A stretch of DNA of 64,000 nt, from NCBI RefSeq assembly GCF_000374525.1, contig NZ_KB894570.1, forward strand, positions 682,001 to 746,000, in the 5' to 3' direction. The DNA comes from Amorphus coralli DSM 19760. Lineage in GTDB: Bacteria > Pseudomonadota > Alphaproteobacteria > Rhizobiales > Amorphaceae. A model generated the notes under the pieces. It was not told the DNA's origin, searched no databases, and saw only the letters and a list, made by a program, of their open reading frames with translations. Positions 42,682 through 51,861 of the stretch are shown in pieces. The position numbers and the translations under genes are program-made. The number at the start of each line of letters is the position of its first letter. The first letter of the stretch is position 1.

Positions 42682-42731
42682 GCCTGTCCATCGGACAGGC
42701 GGGAGGACGCGCGCCCTATCGAGCGCGCGCC
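42682..42731 (-). terminator. Possible terminator(s) after clpP
   Basis: Two stems follow the clpP stop on the minus strand: GCGCGC paired across CCTATCGA, and a perfect 8-bp GCCTGTCC/GGACAGGC with an ATC loop (42682-42700). No T-run of note, so read-through to clpX is likely. Confidence 0.4.
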
Positions 42732-42735
42732 GCCC

Positions 42736-43359
42736 TTATTCCTCGATGGCAGCGCGGCTGCTAATGACCTGATCCAGAAGGCCGAATTCCTTCGCCATCT
42801 CCGGGGTCATGAAGTTGTCGCGCTCCAGCGCCTCCTCGATCTGATCGAGGGCCCGGCCGGTGTGCTTCACGTAGATCTCATTGAGCCGGCGCTTCAGTTT
42901 CAGGATTTCCTGAGCGTGAAGCTCGATATCGCTCGCCGTGCCGCGAAAGCCGCCGGAAGGCTGATGCACCATGATACGGGCATTCGGCAGCGAGAATCGC
43001 AGGTCCTTGTCGCCGGCCGCCAGAAGCAGCGAGCCCATGGATGCCGACTGACCGATGCACAGCGTGGAGATCTTCGGACGGATGAACTGCATCGTGTCAT
43101 AGATCGCCAGGCCGGAGGTGACGATGCCGCCGGGCGAGTTGATGTACAGCGAGATTTCCTTGTTCGGGTTTTCCGACTCAAGGAACAGAAGCTGCGCACA
43201 GGCGATCGACGCCACGCCGTCCTCGATCGGACCCGTGATGAAGATGATGCGCTCCTTCAGGAGACGCGAAAAGATGTCGTAGGCGCGCTCGCCCCGGTTG
43301 GTCTGCTCGACCACCATAGGCACGAGCGAGCTCATGTAGAAGTCAACCGGATCTTTCAT
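42736..43359 (-). CDS. clpP: ATP-dependent Clp protease proteolytic subunit
   Basis: A 207-residue serine protease subunit. The catalytic Ser is in [16 protein letters not shown], the His in [11 protein letters not shown] and the Asp in the helix before [16 protein letters not shown]. Two heptamer rings form the chamber that works with ClpX. Normal length. The gene lies between tig and clpX in the standard order. Confidence 0.98.
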   Translation of the reverse strand: MKDPVDFYMSSLVPMVVEQTNRGERAYDIFSRLLKERIIFITGPIEDGVASIACAQLLFLESENPNKEISLYINSPGGIVTSGLAIYDTMQFIRPKISTLCIGQSASMGSLLLAAGDKDLRFSLPNARIMVHQPSGGFRGTASDIELHAQEILKLKRRLNEIYVKHTGRALDQIEEALERDNFMTPEMAKEFGLLDQVISSRAAIEE

Positions 43360-43535
43360 TCTCAGTCCCGCTTCGAGGGAGGCGCCGGGGCCCGGCGCTT
43401 GACGTCGGTGGCGGCGGAAAAGCGCCTGTGCGCCATCGCCCGCCGCTCACTTGGTTCTCCGGAGAGGGCCGCCCATCGGGACGGGCCGCCCTTTCCGCTG
43501 GTTCGATCGACCGGTCGGGCGGCGCTCAGAAGCGC

Positions 43536-44918
43536 CTAGTGCGCGTGGTCGTGATCGTGATCGTGGTCATGGTCGTGATCATGACCGTCCGGATCAGCCA
43601 TCAGTTCCTCGCGCGGCACCGTCTTCTCGGTCACCGTGACGAGCTCCAGGAGGTAGTCCACGACCTTGTCTTCGTAGATCGGCGCCCGCACGCTCGCCAG
43701 GGCTTCCGGCGTCTTGGAGAAGTACTCGTAGGCCTGCTGCTCCTGGCCGGGGAACTGGCGGACACGCTGGATCAGGGCCCGCTGGACCTCCTCTTCGGTC
43801 ACCTCGACCTCGGCGCTTTCGCCGACCTTGGAGAGCAGAAGCCCCAGGCGCACGCGACGCTCGGCGATCTTCTGGTAATCTTCGCGCACGGCCTCCTCGG
43901 TCGTGTCGTCGTCCTCGAAGGAGCGACCGGACTGCTCGCGCTCGCGGCTTTCCTGCTGCCAGATGGCCTCGAACTCGCCCGTGACCAGCTTCTGAGGAAC
44001 GTCGAACTTGTAGTCCTCGTCCAGAGCGTCAAGCAGGGCGCGCTTGGCCCGCTCACGGCTGGCGCCGGCGAAGGCGGTTTCCATCTGGTTGCGCACGGCC
44101 TCGCGCAGCTTTTCAAGCGACTCCAGGCCGACGCGCTCGGCGAAGGCATCGTCCACGGTCACCTCGGCCGGGCCCGCGACTTCGACGATGTTGGTGTCGA
44201 AGGTCGCGGCCTTACCGGCCAGCGGCTCATGCGGATAATCGTCCGGGAAGGAAAGCGAGATCTCTTTCTCATCGCCGGCCTTCACGCCGACGAGCTGCTC
44301 CTCGAAGCCCGGAATGAACTGGCCCTCGCCGATGATCACGTCGACATCCTCGGCGGTACCGCCCTCGAAGGGCTCGCCGTCGATCTTGCCGACGAAGGAG
44401 AGTTTCACCCGGTCGCCGTCTTCCGCAGCGCCATCCTTCGTATCGAAGGCGCGGCTGCGCTCGGCAAGCTTGCGGACCTCTTCGTCGACTTCCTCGTCGG
44501 TCACCTCGGCAACCGGCTTCTCGATCTTGATCTTGTCGAAGCCGCCAACCTCGATTTCCGGAAGGATCTCGTAGGCCACCTTGAAGGCGAGGTCAGAGTT
44601 GCCCTCGACCACCTGCTCCATCGTGACTTCGCCGGCCAGATCGATCTCCGGCTGGGTGGCGGGGCGCTCCTCGCGATCGGAAAGGGCCTGCTGGACGGAT
44701 TCGTTGAGCACGTCACCAACGATCTCGCTCATGGCGCGCTTGCCATACATCTTCTTCAGATGCGCAAGGGGCACCTTGCCCGGCCGGAAGCCGTTGAGCC
44801 GCACGTTGTCCTTCATGTCTGCCAGATAGGCGTCGAGGCGCTCGTCCAGCGTGGTGGCGGGGACGACGACTTCGAGCTCGCGTTTCAATCCGTCAGACAG
44901 CGTTTCGGTGACCTGCAT
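43536..44918 (-). CDS. tig: Trigger factor with histidine/aspartate-rich tail
   Basis: A 460-residue ribosome-bound chaperone and prolyl isomerase. The ribosome-binding domain includes FRPGKVPLAHLKKMYGKRAM with the signature G-F-R-x-G-x-x-P; the FKBP-like domain includes LSFPDDYPHEPLAGKAATF; the C-terminal helical cradle runs to about residue 440. The last 15 residues alternate His and Asp (eight His, six Asp, one Ala), encoded by an imperfect GTGATC-type hexamer repeat on the plus strand. Such a tail could bind metal ions such as Ni, Zn or Cu. The repeat could expand or contract by slippage. Confidence 0.97.
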   Translation of the reverse strand: MQVTETLSDGLKRELEVVVPATTLDERLDAYLADMKDNVRLNGFRPGKVPLAHLKKMYGKRAMSEIVGDVLNESVQQALSDREERPATQPEIDLAGEVTMEQVVEGNSDLAFKVAYEILPEIEVGGFDKIKIEKPVAEVTDEEVDEEVRKLAERSRAFDTKDGAAEDGDRVKLSFVGKIDGEPFEGGTAEDVDVIIGEGQFIPGFEEQLVGVKAGDEKEISLSFPDDYPHEPLAGKAATFDTNIVEVAGPAEVTVDDAFAERVGLESLEKLREAVRNQMETAFAGASRERAKRALLDALDEDYKFDVPQKLVTGEFEAIWQQESREREQSGRSFEDDDTTEEAVREDYQKIAERRVRLGLLLSKVGESAEVEVTEEEVQRALIQRVRQFPGQEQQAYEYFSKTPEALASVRAPIYEDKVVDYLLELVTVTEKTVPREELMADPDGHDHDHDHDHDHDHAH

Positions 44919-45052
44919 GCTATTCTTCTTCGCTTCCAGTCGTGGAATCTTCGAGGTGAACGGCTTCCGACCGCGGCCGGCACGCTGCGATCCTCAGCGG
45001 GTGAAATAAGAGATGCCCCGGCCCGTTTGCAAGGGCGCCACCGAACGCTCAC

Positions 45053-45137
45053 TGGTGCGGGCGGAGGGATTTGAACCCCCACGGCTTACGCCACCAGGAC
45101 CTAAACCTGGCGTGTCTACCAATTCCACCACGCCCGC
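45053..45137 (-). tRNA. tRNA-Leu (anticodon TAG)
   Basis: A class II tRNA on the minus strand, 85 bases with CCA: acceptor GCGGGCG with CGCCCGC, D-arm with GGTGGAATTGGTAGAC, anticodon stem CCAGG and loop TTTAGGT (anticodon TAG), a short variable arm, T-arm GGGGGTTCAAATCCCTC, discriminator A and encoded CCA. Confidence 0.95.
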
Positions 45138-45419
45138 GAGCCGCGCTACGGGGCTCAACCGATGCCGGTTTGCCCCGCTTCTGGCACAGATTTCCACGAT
45201 TGGCGACAGGCTTTGTTGTGGACGGCAATTCCCGGGCCACTGAAACATGCCCGCAAGAGCGCCTGCGATCACGTTCCCGACAGCTTTTGCTAGCCCAGTT
45301 GATGATGGGGGTTGTCTCGGCGACACACGCTGCGCTTCAAGGAGGCTCCCTCGCCCACCGCCGACAGGCGTAGTGGGGGAACGCACTCCGCTTGCCCGCA
45401 GCGCACTTCCGGATGACCC

Positions 45420-47003
45420 ATGTCGCGCTCGACCCTCACCAAAATCAGTCTTGCGGCCGTCCTTGTCTGCTTGGCCCTGGTCTATCGTGGCTTCCAGGAG
45501 CCTGCCGTGACGGACTACGCCTTTGGCTGCGATCCGTTCGGGTATCAGCGCCAGGCGGAGCTGTTCCGGGAAAAGGGCTACATCGACGGCCTCGACACAC
45601 AGATAGTGGACGAGGAAGGCGCCTTTCTTCTGGCGCTCGCGCCGTCCGTGGGGGTCTCGCCGCGCAGCTACGCGGAGATGACGGCCCCGCACTGCCATCA
45701 CTACGAGCCGAAAAGCGAACGGGTGATATTGCAGTACCCGCCCGGCACCGGCTTTCTCCTGTCGCTACTGCCGGCAGACAGGCAGGTGGACCTGCTCTAC
45801 GTGGCCGCCTTCTCGTTGCTCGTCCTGTGTTTCGGGCTCTATGCGGCCGCTGCCGCTCCTTCCCTCGCCCTCACCGCCAGCGTTGTCGGCAGCCTTTTCG
45901 TCTCGGCGCTGGTCATCAACCATTCCGCGCTGATGGTCAGCTATTCCGCGCCGGCGACGCTCGGGCTCACGGCGGTTGCGGTCGTTCTGGTTCTCGCCGG
46001 TCTGCCGATCGGCCGCCCGCCAAGATGGTGGGCCGGCGCCCTGCTTGGGCTGCTGTCCGCGCTGCTCGTCGCCGTCCGAATCCCCAACCTGTTCCTCCTG
46101 GCCGGACTGGCCGCGTTCATCGTCGTACAGGTCGCCCCCTGGCAGCGCGGCCGGTTGAGCGGTTTCCTCGCCTTCACCCTGTCGGGACTGGTCACCTTTG
46201 CGATCGGGTTGATACCGCTCCTGGCCGCCAATCGCATCAACGCAGGGGGCCTGTTCGACACCACTTACGGGGCGGCTGATTCGGCCGGAGCGAGCCTCGA
46301 CCCCGCCTTGATCGCCGGTCACTTGCTCTACTATTTCGCCGAAACGCCGGCGTGGCCCCTCACCATCGTTGCCCTGGCCGCCCTGGTCATGGCCGCCTGG
46401 CTCTCCCTCGGCGACCTGAAGGGCGAGGCCCGCCGCAGGATGGCGGCCGCGACCATCGGCGGCGGCCTCCCATTCCTCGTCTCCATCGGTTTTTTCGTCA
46501 CCCACGAGGTGACCGCCTCATACTACCTTGTGCCCAGCGCTTTCTTCTGCCTCGCCCTGTGCGCGTTCGTGCTGGTGGAAATCAACGGCGGCCGGGCCTT
46601 CACGTTCTTGCGTACCGGAAGCGTCGCGGCGGTAGTGCTGATTATGGCGGCCCTGCAGGTGGCGCACCTCCCCTATCGGCCCTACTCCATCATGCCACCG
46701 GCCGAGATCCTCGCCCCCGGCGCCATCGTCTGGGCGGACCGGGTCGGCAGCTCGCTCTATCACTACCGCGGCAAGTATGCTGCCAAGATCCCGTTCGGGC
46801 TGGACTGCGAGCAGAACGCCATGGTCAACGGCGTCTCCGCCGCCGGCCGGCCGCAATATTTCGTGGTCGACAGCCGGGCCATGAACCGGCTTGTGACGCG
46901 CCTTCAGAAGGAGGATCTCCTGGACTGGGCGGGGGTGCTCGCCGCGATGGACACCTATGCCGTCTACCGCATGAAGCCCGGCGGAAATCTGAAAGCCTGC
47001 TGA
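45420..47003 (+). CDS. Multi-pass membrane protein, possible GT-C-type glycosyltransferase
   Basis: A 527-residue protein with a first membrane helix (about 8-24), a periplasmic loop with DYAFGCDPFGYQRQAELF, roughly ten more helices between residues 120 and 420, and a final soluble domain of about 100 residues. The layout, including an acidic first loop after helix 1, is that of GT-C lipid-linked glycosyltransferases or PMT/ArnT-like proteins, but no family signature is decisive and I do not assign a substrate. The C-terminal domain contains RPQYFVVDSRAMNRLV and two cysteines. It stands alone on the plus strand between tRNA-Leu and the convergent nnr gene, without other envelope genes nearby. 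ATG 45420 is the best first codon. Confidence 0.7.
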   Translation: MSRSTLTKISLAAVLVCLALVYRGFQEPAVTDYAFGCDPFGYQRQAELFREKGYIDGLDTQIVDEEGAFLLALAPSVGVSPRSYAEMTAPHCHHYEPKSERVILQYPPGTGFLLSLLPADRQVDLLYVAAFSLLVLCFGLYAAAAAPSLALTASVVGSLFVSALVINHSALMVSYSAPATLGLTAVAVVLVLAGLPIGRPPRWWAGALLGLLSALLVAVRIPNLFLLAGLAAFIVVQVAPWQRGRLSGFLAFTLSGLVTFAIGLIPLLAANRINAGGLFDTTYGAADSAGASLDPALIAGHLLYYFAETPAWPLTIVALAALVMAAWLSLGDLKGEARRRMAAATIGGGLPFLVSIGFFVTHEVTASYYLVPSAFFCLALCAFVLVEINGGRAFTFLRTGSVAAVVLIMAALQVAHLPYRPYSIMPPAEILAPGAIVWADRVGSSLYHYRGKYAAKIPFGLDCEQNAMVNGVSAAGRPQYFVVDSRAMNRLVTRLQKEDLLDWAGVLAAMDTYAVYRMKPGGNLKAC

Positions 47004-47041
47004 CGGCATTCCCAGGGGCGTGGCGAACGCCGAGCTCCCCC

Positions 47042-48550
47042 CTAGCTGACGGCCTCCACCAGCCGCGCGATGACGGCCTTCAGCGCCGGGGCGAGATCTT
47101 CCGAGATCAGTCCCGGGCCGGCCGCGGTGCCCGCCTCGCCGTGCATCCAGTCGGCCATTGCGGCCGCCTCGAACGGCGGAATGCGCTGCGCCAGGAGCGC
47201 CGTGACGATACCCGCAAGAACGTCACCCGAGCCGGCAGTGGCGAGCCAGGCCGGTGCGTTGTCGGAAATGGCCGCGCGGCCGTCGGGAGCGGCGACGACC
47301 GTGTCTGGCCCCTTCAGGAGCACCACGGCGCCGCTGCGTTGCGCCGCCTGGCGCGCCCGATCGACTTTCGAGGCCGTGTCGGGGCTCGCATCGGCGGCGT
47401 CGACCGCCAGATCGGAGAACAGCCTTGCAAATTCGCCCTCGTGCGGCGTCAGCACCACTGGCCGGTTCGGTCGGGCGCGGATGACACGGAACAGCGCGTC
47501 CGCTTCTCCCTCGAAGCTGGTCAAGGCGTCGGCATCGAGAACGGCGGCGCGCTCCCCGTCGAGAATCGCCTCGACCGACCGGGCGGTCTCGGCGCCGACG
47601 CCGGCTCCGGGTCCGATGAGAACGGCGTTGAGACGCGCGTCGGCGAGAAAGTCCGAGAGCCCGTCCGCTCCATCGACCTTGCGCACCATGACCGCCGTGA
47701 GGTGGGCGGCATTGACCGCGAGGGCATTGCCGGGCGAGGCGACCGTGACCAGCCCCGCCCCGGCGCGGAGCGCGGCCCCGGCTGCGAGCCGCGCCGCGCC
47801 GGTCTGCGCCATCGGCCCGGACACCACGATGGCATGGCCGCGGGCGTATTTGTGGTCCTCCACGGCCGGGGCACGCCAGTGATCGGTCCAGAGCGCGGGG
47901 GCGTTGCGGAAAGCGGCCGGAGCGATTCCGCGAAGCGTGTCGGCCGGAATGCCGATATCGGCGACACCCACGGCGCCGCAGTGCAGGCGCCCCGGCAAAA
48001 GCAGGTGGCCGGGCTTCAGCCGGAAGAAGGTGACGGTCGCATCGGCCTCGACGGCCGTGCCAAGCACCTGGCCGGTGCGTCCCGAGACGCCGCTCGGAAG
48101 ATCAACCGCGATGACATCGGCACCAGAATCGGTGATGGCCTCCACGAGCTCCGCCGCCCGTCCCTCGATGGCGCGGGCAAGCCCTGCTCCGAACAGCGCA
48201 TCGACGATGACGTCGCCGGCGACGATAAACGGGTCGGCGGGTTCGATCCTGCCGCCCCACGAAGCGGCAGCCGTGGCCGCATCGCCCGTCAACCGGTCCG
48301 CCTCGCCCAGAAGCATCACCCGCACCCGGTAACCAGCGCGCGCCAGGACGGAGGCGGCCACGAACCCGTCACCGCCGTTGTTGCCGGGCCCGGCGATCAC
48401 CAGCACATCCGCGCCCCGCTTGTGGCGAGCCATGACCGCGTCTGCGACGGCGCGGCCGGCCCGGTCCATGAGAACGAATCCCGGCGTGCCGGACGCAATC
48501 GTCGCGGCATCGGCCCTGCCCATTTCGTCCGGTGTCAGAAGCTCGATCAT
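47042..48550 (-). CDS. nnr: Bifunctional NAD(P)H-hydrate epimerase / ADP-dependent NAD(P)H-hydrate dehydratase
   Basis: A 502-residue repair enzyme. The N-terminal YjeF-type epimerase domain (to about 215) has VIAGPGNNGGDGFVAA and IVDALFGAGLARAIEG with FVAASV. The C-terminal dehydratase domain has [43 protein letters not shown], and the nucleotide site TAGSGDVLAGIVTALL. Together they restore hydrated NADH and NADPH. The start ATG is at 48550; the gene is divergent from glnB, with the 335-base nitrogen-type control region between. Confidence 0.95.
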   Translation of the reverse strand: MIELLTPDEMGRADAATIASGTPGFVLMDRAGRAVADAVMARHKRGADVLVIAGPGNNGGDGFVAASVLARAGYRVRVMLLGEADRLTGDAATAAASWGGRIEPADPFIVAGDVIVDALFGAGLARAIEGRAAELVEAITDSGADVIAVDLPSGVSGRTGQVLGTAVEADATVTFFRLKPGHLLLPGRLHCGAVGVADIGIPADTLRGIAPAAFRNAPALWTDHWRAPAVEDHKYARGHAIVVSGPMAQTGAARLAAGAALRAGAGLVTVASPGNALAVNAAHLTAVMVRKVDGADGLSDFLADARLNAVLIGPGAGVGAETARSVEAILDGERAAVLDADALTSFEGEADALFRVIRARPNRPVVLTPHEGEFARLFSDLAVDAADASPDTASKVDRARQAAQRSGAVVLLKGPDTVVAAPDGRAAISDNAPAWLATAGSGDVLAGIVTALLAQRIPPFEAAAMADWMHGEAGTAAGPGLISEDLAPALKAVIARLVEAVS

Positions 48551-48603
48551 GCGGCGCCCTCCGTCGATGTCTGCCGTTTATACGCGCCGACGGAACGGAA
48601 TTT

Positions 48604-48620
48604 TGCACATTTTGCGTGCA
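48604..48620. promoter_or_regulatory. NtrC-type enhancer site
   Basis: TGCAC-N7-GTGCA, here TGCACATTTTGCGTGCA, is a perfect dyad in the arms and has the spacing of the NtrC consensus. It lies about 200 bases before the sigma-54-like promoter of glnB, a normal enhancer distance. Confidence 0.65.
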
Positions 48621-48812
48621 AGATGATTACTCCTTAGCCATCCTCAAGGCTTCTGCGCGAGGTGCTATGGACGAGGATTGCACGGCATGCGAACAAAATG
48701 GCGAACCGCCAATCGCTTCGGACGCCCGGCTCTCGGACGTTCCCGGTTTTGCGCGGATCCTGCATGTTTTTACCCCAGCGGAGCCCGGTTGAACCCACGC
48801 TGACGATCCACA

Positions 48813-48828
48813 TGGCACGCCCCGTGCT
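48813..48828 (+). promoter_or_regulatory. Sigma-54 (-24/-12) promoter of glnBA
   Basis: TGGCACG-CCCC-GTGCT matches TGGCACG-N4-TTGCW except for one base. GG and GC elements are ten bases apart as required. It is about 58 bases before the glnB start, and transcription should begin near 48839. Confidence 0.75.
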
Positions 48829-48861
48829 ATAGCGACCGTGGATCGGCAGAGGCCGGTTTGA

Positions 48862-49224
<363 letters not shown>

Positions 49225-49305
49225 GGAAGCCGAGCCCGCTCGGCCGCCTGACCTCCCAATTTCGTTTATCCGGGTTGAAATCCCAAAAATCTAAGGATGG
49301 TTTTC

Positions 49306-50715
49306 ATGAGCACAGCCCAAGACGTTCTGCAGACGATCAAGGACAAAGACGTCAAGTTCCTTGACCTGCGCTTTTCTGATCCGCGCGGCAAGCTGCAGCA
49401 CGTCACGATGGATGTGTCGATGGTCGACGAAGACATGTTCGCCGACGGCGTGATGTTTGACGGCTCGTCGATCGCGGGCTGGAAGGCGATCAACGAGTCC
49501 GACATGGTCCTGATGCCCGATCCGGAGACGGCCCACGTCGATCCGTTCTTCGCGCAGACCACGATGGCCATCGTCTGCGACATTCTCGAGCCGACCACCG
49601 GCGAGGCCTACAACCGCGATCCGCGCACCACGGCCAAGAAGGCCGAGGCTTACGTGAAGACGCTCGGCATCGGCGACAGCGTGTTCTTCGGCCCGGAAGC
49701 CGAGTTCTTCGTGTTCGACGACGTCCGGTTCGCCACCGATCCCTACGACACCGGCTTCCAGATCGATTCCATCGAGCTGCCCTCCAACATGGGCACCGAG
49801 TACGAGACCGGAAACCTGGGCCACCGTCCGCGCACCAAGGGCGGCTACTTCCCAGTGCCGCCGATCGACTCCGCGCAGGACATGCGCTCGGAGATGCTGT
49901 CGGTCATGGCCGAGATGGGCGTGTCCGTCGAGAAGCACCACCACGAGGTGGCCGCGGCGCAGCACGAGCTCGGCCTGAAATTCGCACCGATGACCCTCGT
50001 TGCCGACCACATGCAGATCTACAAGTACGTGGTGCATCAGGTCGCCAACGCCTACGGCAAGTCGGCGACCTTCATGCCGAAGCCGGTGTTCGGCGACAAC
50101 GGCACGGGCATGCACTGCCATCAGTCGATCTGGAAGGACGGCAAGCCGGTCTTCGCCGGCAATCTCTATGCCGACCTCTCGGAAGAGTGCCTGTTCTACA
50201 TCGGCGGCATCCTGAAGCACGCCAAGGCCCTCAACGCCTTCACCAACCCGTCGACCAACTCCTACAAGCGTCTGGTCCCGGGCTATGAGGCGCCGGTGCT
50301 GCTGGCCTACTCCGCGCGCAACCGCTCGGCGTCCTGCCGCATTCCGTTCGGCACCTCTCCGAAGTCGAAGCGCATCGAGGTCCGCTTCCCGGATCCGACG
50401 GCCAACCCGTACCTCGCCTACGCGGCGATGCTGATGGCCGGCCTGGACGGCATCAAGAACAAGATCCATCCGGGCGACCCGATGGACAAGAACCTCTACG
50501 ACCTGCCGCCGGAGGAGCTGAAGGAAATCCCGACCGTCTGCGCGAGCCTGCGCGAGGCGCTGGAGTCTCTCGATGCCGACCGCGACTTCCTGAAGGCCGG
50601 CGGCGTCATGGACGACGACCAGATCGACGCCTACATCGAGTTGAAGATGGAAGAGGTCATCCGGTACGAGCACACGCCGCACCCGGTCGAGTTCGACCTC
50701 TACTACTCGGTCTGA
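49306..50715 (+). CDS. glnA: Glutamine synthetase, type I
   Basis: A 469-residue GSI subunit that makes glutamine from glutamate, ammonia and ATP. Marks are [13 protein letters not shown], the metal-site [42 protein letters not shown] with the ammonium-site His region, [11 protein letters not shown], and the adenylylation site Tyr in [10 protein letters not shown]. The ATG at 49306 is preferred over one three codons earlier, since AAGGA lies nine bases from it and it gives the usual 469 residues. Regulation is by NtrC/sigma-54 through glnB and by adenylylation. Confidence 0.97.
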   Translation: MSTAQDVLQTIKDKDVKFLDLRFSDPRGKLQHVTMDVSMVDEDMFADGVMFDGSSIAGWKAINESDMVLMPDPETAHVDPFFAQTTMAIVCDILEPTTGEAYNRDPRTTAKKAEAYVKTLGIGDSVFFGPEAEFFVFDDVRFATDPYDTGFQIDSIELPSNMGTEYETGNLGHRPRTKGGYFPVPPIDSAQDMRSEMLSVMAEMGVSVEKHHHEVAAAQHELGLKFAPMTLVADHMQIYKYVVHQVANAYGKSATFMPKPVFGDNGTGMHCHQSIWKDGKPVFAGNLYADLSEECLFYIGGILKHAKALNAFTNPSTNSYKRLVPGYEAPVLLAYSARNRSASCRIPFGTSPKSKRIEVRFPDPTANPYLAYAAMLMAGLDGIKNKIHPGDPMDKNLYDLPPEELKEIPTVCASLREALESLDADRDFLKAGGVMDDDQIDAYIELKMEEVIRYEHTPHPVEFDLYYSV

Positions 50716-50758
50716 TCGATCGCACCGGAGAGGGCCCGCCCCTCTCCAGCGGATTGCG

Positions 50759-50786
50759 CGAAGCCCCGGCCCCGGCCGGGGCTTCG
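50759..50786 (+). terminator. Terminator of glnBA
   Basis: A long perfect stem CGAAGCCCCGGCC/GGCCGGGGCTTCG with a 2-4 base C loop, followed by TCGTTTC. A second, smaller hairpin GGAGAGGG/CCCCTCTCC precedes it near 50728-50748. Confidence 0.8.
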
Positions 50787-50889
50787 TCGTTTCAGGGCCC
50801 AGGATCACGCCCGCCCCTCTTGCACCGGCGCCCATGCCGCCGGACAAGGAACGCTTGCAGCAAGCGGCCAAGCGGACAGCCGACACGCC

Positions 50890-51861
50890 ATGTTCCTCGA
50901 TCAAATAACCCTTGTGATCCTCGTCGTGGCGCTCGCCTTCGACGCTCTCGTCGGGGAACCGGACCGGCTTTGGCGTCGCGCCCCGCACCCTGTCGTCGTT
51001 ATCGGCCGGCTGATCGATGTGCTCGACCACGGTCTCAACCGTGAGGGCCTGCCGGACACGGCCCGACGGCTTCTCGGGCTTGCCACGGTCACGATCCTCG
51101 TCGCAGCCACCTTCATGGCGGGCTGGCTCGTCGAGGCGCTCCTGATGGCCCTGCCGTTCGGCTGGGTGCTGACCGCTGCCGTGGCTTCCGTCCTGATCGC
51201 CCAGCGCAGCCTCTATGAGCACGTCGCTCCCATCGGCCAGGCTTTGGCGGCCGGCGACATACACCAAGCGCGGAAGGCGGTGTCCCTGATCGTCGGACGC
51301 GACCCGGCCCGGCTCGACGGCTCCGGCATCGCCCGCGCAGCCATCGAATCGACGGCCGAAAACGCCTCCGACGGCGTGGTGGCCCCGGCTTTCTGGTTCG
51401 CGCTGTTCGGCCTGCCGGGTCTCGTTGCCTACAAGGCGATCAACACCGCTGATTCCATGATCGGACACCGCTCGCCCCGGCACGAAGCGTTTGGCTGGGC
51501 CGCGGCCCGGCTGGACGACCTGGTCAACCTGGTACCGGCCCGGCTGTGCGGTCTCCTGTTCGCGCTGGCCGCCCCGGTCGCCGGGGGGCGGATCGGCACG
51601 GCCCTCGCGACCATGGGCCGGGATGCCCGCCTCCACCGCTCGCCAAACGCCGGCTGGCCGGAGGCCGCGACCGCCGGTGCGCTCGGGATCGCGCTGGCAG
51701 GACCCCGCGCCTATGCCAGCGGCACCGTCGACGATCCGTTCCTGAACCCGGAGGGCCGCCGCCATGCCGATGCCCGGGACATCGAAAGGGCGCTGCGGCT
51801 ATTCGTGACAGTCTGCGTCCTGCAGGCTACGCTCTACGGAGCGCTCGCCGTGCTCGTCTGA
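50890..51861 (+). CDS. cobD: Adenosylcobinamide-phosphate synthase (CbiB/CobD)
   Basis: A 323-residue integral membrane enzyme that attaches the aminopropanol (phosphate) arm to adenosylcobyric acid. Family marks: [40 protein letters not shown], the strong [19 protein letters not shown] motif and [14 protein letters not shown]. Four or five membrane helices. It is on the plus strand, and its last 28 bases overlap the 3' end of cobQ on the other strand, so the two are convergent with overlapping tails. The name is cobD in the Pseudomonas denitrificans scheme, cbiB in Salmonella. Confidence 0.93.
   Translation: MFLDQITLVILVVALAFDALVGEPDRLWRRAPHPVVVIGRLIDVLDHGLNREGLPDTARRLLGLATVTILVAATFMAGWLVEALLMALPFGWVLTAAVASVLIAQRSLYEHVAPIGQALAAGDIHQARKAVSLIVGRDPARLDGSGIARAAIESTAENASDGVVAPAFWFALFGLPGLVAYKAINTADSMIGHRSPRHEAFGWAAARLDDLVNLVPARLCGLLFALAAPVAGGRIGTALATMGRDARLHRSPNAGWPEAATAGALGIALAGPRAYASGTVDDPFLNPEGRRHADARDIERALRLFVTVCVLQATLYGALAVLV

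Noticed and set aside
43380-43401. GCGCCGGG/CCCGGCGC palindrome upstream of clpP as a tig terminator
   Set aside because: No T-run, and tig and clpP are normally co-expressed; probably chance in GC-rich DNA.
48532-48792. An 86-codon plus-strand open frame before glnB
   Set aside because: It spans the NtrC-like site, has no SD, and begins inside the nnr gene on the other strand.
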